A stretch of 64,000 nt of DNA, from the NCBI GenBank assembly GCA_020848545.1, contig JADLHZ010000026.1, positions 30,245-94,244 of the forward strand, written 5' to 3'. Each line of letters opens with the position of its first letter. Positions within the stretch are counted from its first letter, which is position 1. Shown here in pieces: positions 61,082-64,000 of this stretch. Made by a program: the position numbers and the translations under genes. Below the pieces are notes generated by a model. It saw only the letters and a list, made by a program, of their open reading frames with translations, was not told where the DNA came from and did not search any database. The DNA comes from Deltaproteobacteria bacterium. GTDB taxonomy: Bacteria; Myxococcota; JADLHZ01.

Positions 61082-63007
61082 ATGAGCCAAGCTGCCGCGA
61101 GGAAGACCGTCGTCGTCGAATCGAATCAGGAGCCCCAAGGAAACGGAACGATGACCTCGCCGACCGAACCCCCGACGCAGCAAGAGCTCTTCGGCCACCC
61201 GGCCGGCCTCTTCGTCCTCTTCTTCGCCGAGATGTGGGAGCGCTTCTCCTACTACGGCATGCGCGCGCTCCTCGTCTTTTATATGACGAAGGGCTTCCTC
61301 GGGTACGGCGACACGAAGGCCTACGGCGTCTACGGCGCCTACTGCGCGCTCGTGTACATGACGCCGTTTCTCGGCGGCATGATCGCCGACCGCGTGCTCG
61401 GCCAGCGCCGCGGCGTCATCATGGGTGGCACCTTGATGGCGGCGGGCCACTTGCTGATGACCATCGAGCGCTCGAGCGCGTTCTATGGCGCCCTCGCGCT
61501 GCTCATCGTCGGCAACGGCTTCTTCAAGCCGAACATCGGCACCATCGTCGGCCGCATGTACGGCGCGCAAAACAAAGACAAGCGCGACGGCGGCTTCACG
61601 ATCTTCTACATGGGCGTCAACCTGGGCGCCGCGCTGTCGCCGCTGCTCTGCGGCCTCATCGGCGAGCGCTACGGCTGGCACTACGGCTTCGGTCTCGCGA
61701 CGCTCGGCATGCTCATCGGCCTCGCGATCTTCGTGGCGCCGAACCGCTTGACGCAGATGTTGATCGGCGCGGGCTCGCTCGCGTCGGCGGCGTCGCTCAT
61801 CTACTTCGCGCTCGAAGACAAGATCCTCCTCTATTACGTCAACGCGCCGATCGCGATCGCGTTGCTCGTCGCCGCGGTCATCTCGGTGACCGCGCTCGAG
61901 AAGGGCGGCGTGCCGAAGCACCTCGGGCTGCCCCCGCAAGGTGAAGGGCTGTTCAAGAAGCAGATCCTCGTGATCCTCGGCACCCTGGCCGCGGTGCCGG
62001 TCGTCGCCTTGCTCGTGTCGAAGAACGAGCTCGCCGGCCAGGTGCTCAACGTCTTCGGCCTCCTGTGCTTCGCGTACGTCGTGTATCAGGCGATGTCGTC
62101 GAAGGGCGTCGAGCGGCATCGCTTGTTCGTCACGCTGCCGATGTTCTTCTTCTCGATGCTCTTCTGGGCCTTCTTCGAGCAAGCCGGCAGCTCGATGAAC
62201 AACTTCGCCGATCGCAACGTCGATCGCGTCACGCCCGCGCGCGTGCTCACGCAGGCGGACGTCGGCACGACGCTCCAGCTTGAAGTGGGCCAAGCGCAGC
62301 TCGGCCACACGCTCAACGGAAAAGTGTTCACGCTCGACCAGCTCGATGCGCTGCGCAAAGACAAGAAGACGACGATCGCGTGGCCGGTCGATGCGACGCA
62401 CATCGGCATGATGGTCAGCGCGTCGGAAGTTCCGGCGAGCGTCTTCCAAGCGGCCAACCCCGCGTTCATCTTGATCTTCGGCCTCTTGTTCACCTGGCTC
62501 TGGGGCGCGATGGCCCGGCGCAAGATCGAGCCGAGCACGCCGGTGAAGTTCGCGATGGCGCTCTTCCAGCTCGGCCTCGGCTTTGGTTGCCTGTGGTACG
62601 GCGCCGGGCATCCGGATCAGCGCGGCATGGTCGGCGTGAGCTGGCTCTTGCTCGCGTACCTTTTGCAAACGACCGGCGAGATCTGTCTCTCGCCCGTCGG
62701 TCTGTCGATGATCTCGAAGCTGTCACCGGCGCGCCTGGTCAGCACGATGATGGGCGCGTGGTACGTGTCGACCGCGTTCGGCGAATACTTGGCGTCGCTG
62801 CTGGCGAAGCTCACTGGCGTCACGCACGGCGGTGAAGACGGCGCGGCGCACGGCATCCCGGCGCCGATCGACACCGTGCACGTTTACGGCGACGTCTTCG
62901 GGCGCATCGCGCTCGCGGCGCTGATCTCGGCGGCGCTGCTCTTGGCGCTGACGCCGTTGATCAAGAAGTGGATGCACACGGACTTGCCAATGACCGGAGA
63001 AGAGTAG
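61082..63007 (+). CDS. POT-family peptide:proton symporter
   Basis: This 641-residue MFS protein has the POT signature in FFAEMWERFSYYGMRALL (the ExxERFxYY motif). It shows about 12-14 membrane spans and the FYMGVNLGAALSPLLCG motif, with a long loop between helices at ~380-460. POT transporters import di- and tripeptides using proton flow. The strong ribosome site GAGGAGG (61067-61073) is eight bases before ATG 61082. The N-terminal ~35 residues (VVVESNQEPQGNG) are polar and non-conserved. Confidence 0.93.
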   Translation: MSQAAARKTVVVESNQEPQGNGTMTSPTEPPTQQELFGHPAGLFVLFFAEMWERFSYYGMRALLVFYMTKGFLGYGDTKAYGVYGAYCALVYMTPFLGGMIADRVLGQRRGVIMGGTLMAAGHLLMTIERSSAFYGALALLIVGNGFFKPNIGTIVGRMYGAQNKDKRDGGFTIFYMGVNLGAALSPLLCGLIGERYGWHYGFGLATLGMLIGLAIFVAPNRLTQMLIGAGSLASAASLIYFALEDKILLYYVNAPIAIALLVAAVISVTALEKGGVPKHLGLPPQGEGLFKKQILVILGTLAAVPVVALLVSKNELAGQVLNVFGLLCFAYVVYQAMSSKGVERHRLFVTLPMFFFSMLFWAFFEQAGSSMNNFADRNVDRVTPARVLTQADVGTTLQLEVGQAQLGHTLNGKVFTLDQLDALRKDKKTTIAWPVDATHIGMMVSASEVPASVFQAANPAFILIFGLLFTWLWGAMARRKIEPSTPVKFAMALFQLGLGFGCLWYGAGHPDQRGMVGVSWLLLAYLLQTTGEICLSPVGLSMISKLSPARLVSTMMGAWYVSTAFGEYLASLLAKLTGVTHGGEDGAAHGIPAPIDTVHVYGDVFGRIALAALISAALLLALTPLIKKWMHTDLPMTGEE

Positions 63008-63020
63008 GTCACCGCACTGG

Positions 63021-63863
63021 TTACCGTAAGAAGGCGTTCACGTAAGGCGCGACCGATTCCGGCGCGTCCAAGTGCACGTGGTGCCGTCCGGCGATCGTCG
63101 CCACCGTCTTCTTCGAAATGTAATTGAGCCGCTGCGCCATGATCTCGGGCGGCGCCGGCCAGCCGTCCTTCGCCAGCACGACCAAGGTCTCGCACGCGAT
63201 GCGCCGCATGAACGCGGCGACGTGCGCTTCGCTCAGCCGCAGCCGAGTCATCGATCGTAAGCGCGGATCCGTGCGCCACGTGATGCCGCCTGGCGCGGGC
63301 TGCGTGCCACGCGCGAGCAGAATCTTCGCCGATGAGAGCTCCATTGGCGCTGCCTGAACCACGCGCGCCGCCGCGTCGTCGAGATCTTTGAACACGCGCG
63401 TCTGCGAGCCGCCGCTGCGCCGGAGCTGCTCCATGATCGCGCCTTCGAGCCGCGCCGGCGCTGCGTCCGGCTCTTCGTTCAGCGGCCCGATGCCTTCGAG
63501 CATCACCAGCTTGTCGAAGTGCTGCGGCAGCGTGCCGGCCAGGATCGCCGCGATCGCCGCGCCCAGCGAGTGCCCGAGCAAGGTGCAGCGCTGCCAGCCG
63601 AGCCGATGCAAGAGCGCCGCGACTTCGACGACGGCGTCAGGGACCGCGTACGCCGCATCCTCTGAGCGATGTTGGGAGAGCCCGTGGCCCGGCAGATCGA
63701 GCGAGACGATGCGCAGGTGGTTCGTGAGCAGCGGCACGAGACGATCGAAGGTCGCCGCGTTGTCGAGCCAGCCGTGCATCGCGAGGACGGGCCGGCCGTC
63801 TTTGGGACCCCACACTTTCGCGGCGAGGCGCAGCCCGGAGACCTCGAAGGTCGCTTCTTCCAT
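63021..63863 (-). CDS. Alpha/beta hydrolase
   Basis: This 280-residue cytosolic hydrolase has VLAMHGWLDNAATFDRL (oxyanion side), LDLPGHGLSQHR, a nucleophile elbow LLGHSLGAAI and the catalytic His in GRHHVHLDAPESV. It resembles serine hydrolase-like (SERHL) proteins. The acid residue is not clear; it may be the Asp in VLAKDGWPAP. The substrate is unknown. It converges on the POT gene with a 13-bp gap. Confidence 0.87.
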   Translation of the reverse strand: MEEATFEVSGLRLAAKVWGPKDGRPVLAMHGWLDNAATFDRLVPLLTNHLRIVSLDLPGHGLSQHRSEDAAYAVPDAVVEVAALLHRLGWQRCTLLGHSLGAAIAAILAGTLPQHFDKLVMLEGIGPLNEEPDAAPARLEGAIMEQLRRSGGSQTRVFKDLDDAAARVVQAAPMELSSAKILLARGTQPAPGGITWRTDPRLRSMTRLRLSEAHVAAFMRRIACETLVVLAKDGWPAPPEIMAQRLNYISKKTVATIAGRHHVHLDAPESVAPYVNAFLR

Positions 63864-63880
63864 GCGCAGACGGTCTAGCA

Positions 63881-63895
63881 GGCTGTTGAAAAACC
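63881..63895 (+). mobile_element. Possible insertion-sequence terminal repeat
   Basis: GGCTGTTGAAAAACC, preceded by CTAGCA, resembles the outer end of common insertion sequences (ends reading GGCTGTTGAAAAA occur widely, for instance among IS1182/IS5-like elements; from memory). The element would run past the right edge. Confidence 0.4.
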
Positions 63896-63932
63896 ATACT
63901 TGGCGCTCAAGTTGGTCCTCCCATTTGGTCGA

Positions 63933-64000
63933 ATGAGAGAATTTGCGTCGTCATGTCGGAGGTCGCGTGTCTCCGCCTCACCGGGCGGTCTCTATGCCGC
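63933..64000 (+). CDS. Possible 5' end of a transposase gene, cut by window
   Basis: From the ATG at 63933 the frame is open to the edge (22 codons, beginning MREFASSCRR). It lies about 40 bp inside the possible insertion-sequence end. It is too short to identify, so this is a weak call based on position. Confidence 0.25.
   Translation, partial: MREFASSCRRSRVSASPGGLYA

Noticed and set aside
1..64000. tRNA, rRNA or riboswitch genes
   Set aside because: I found no convincing cloverleaf or conserved RNA element by eye; a tRNAscan or Infernal run would settle this.

Overview
The window is about 64 kb of GC-rich, densely coding bacterial DNA. I see about 52 protein genes and no rRNA, tRNA or CRISPR array. 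The gene style points to a predatory or soil deltaproteobacterium of the Myxococcota (inference): many LxxC lipoproteins of unknown function, Cys-rich secreted repeats, a lipoprotein L,D-transpeptidase fused to Cys-rich modules, a caspase-like protein, tandem PilZ domains, an ECF sigma/anti-sigma pair, and very large multidomain proteins. No phage or integrative element is evident. The last ~120 bases look like the start of an insertion sequence.

Layout. 1-9 kb: an outer-membrane-like protein cut by the left edge, a gamma-carbonic anhydrase, a 1194-residue Cys-rich lipoprotein, a small basic protein coupled to a coiled-coil protein, and a MoxR-type AAA+ ATPase. 9-17 kb: aldo/keto reductase, zinc-ribbon peptide, sugar epimerase/acetyltransferase/hydrolase cluster, a J-domain protein, a VWA lipoprotein, and a Phd/VapC-type toxin-antitoxin pair whose promoter and start codon share a palindrome. 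17.2-27.7 kb: one gene for a ~3400-residue protein. It contains helical, membrane, PI3/4K-like kinase, papain/C39-like and possible GNAT-like domains separated by recurring beta modules, and it is followed by a coupled 64-residue gene. 27.7-36.7 kb: U32 peptidase, LOG-like hydrolase, SigK-type sigma/anti-sigma, Nif3, a hydrolase lipoprotein, ArfB. 36.7-42.1 kb: a tightly packed five-gene operon (PfkB kinase, SCP2-like, AarF/UbiB kinase, GH13_18-like protein, histidine phosphatase). 42.5-50.3 kb: caspase/EF-hand/beta-barrel protein, ferredoxin, phosphodiesterase with LipB, PilZ protein, L,D-transpeptidase, membrane metallophosphoesterase. 50.3-60.6 kb: GMC oxidoreductase divergent from a CrtC/AttH-like protein across an AT-rich palindrome, APC permease with S1/P1 nuclease, and an operon of two beta-propeller lipoproteins plus an outer-membrane protein. 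60.7-63.9 kb: YggX, POT peptide transporter, alpha/beta hydrolase.

The most unusual features are (1) the giant multidomain protein and its small partner; (2) a composite three-part repeat element present twice (42144-42425 and 56182-56419), each with a hexamer-like array, a conserved inverted-repeat core and four 13-14 bp direct repeats; (3) GTGGCC hexamer tracts, one forming a near-perfect 26-bp hairpin between convergent genes and one encoding part of a signal peptide; (4) a caspase-like protein with a canonical EF-hand loop and a beta-barrel tail; and (5) a GH13_18-like protein that has lost its acid/base glutamate. All function calls are from sequence reading alone; no database search was run.
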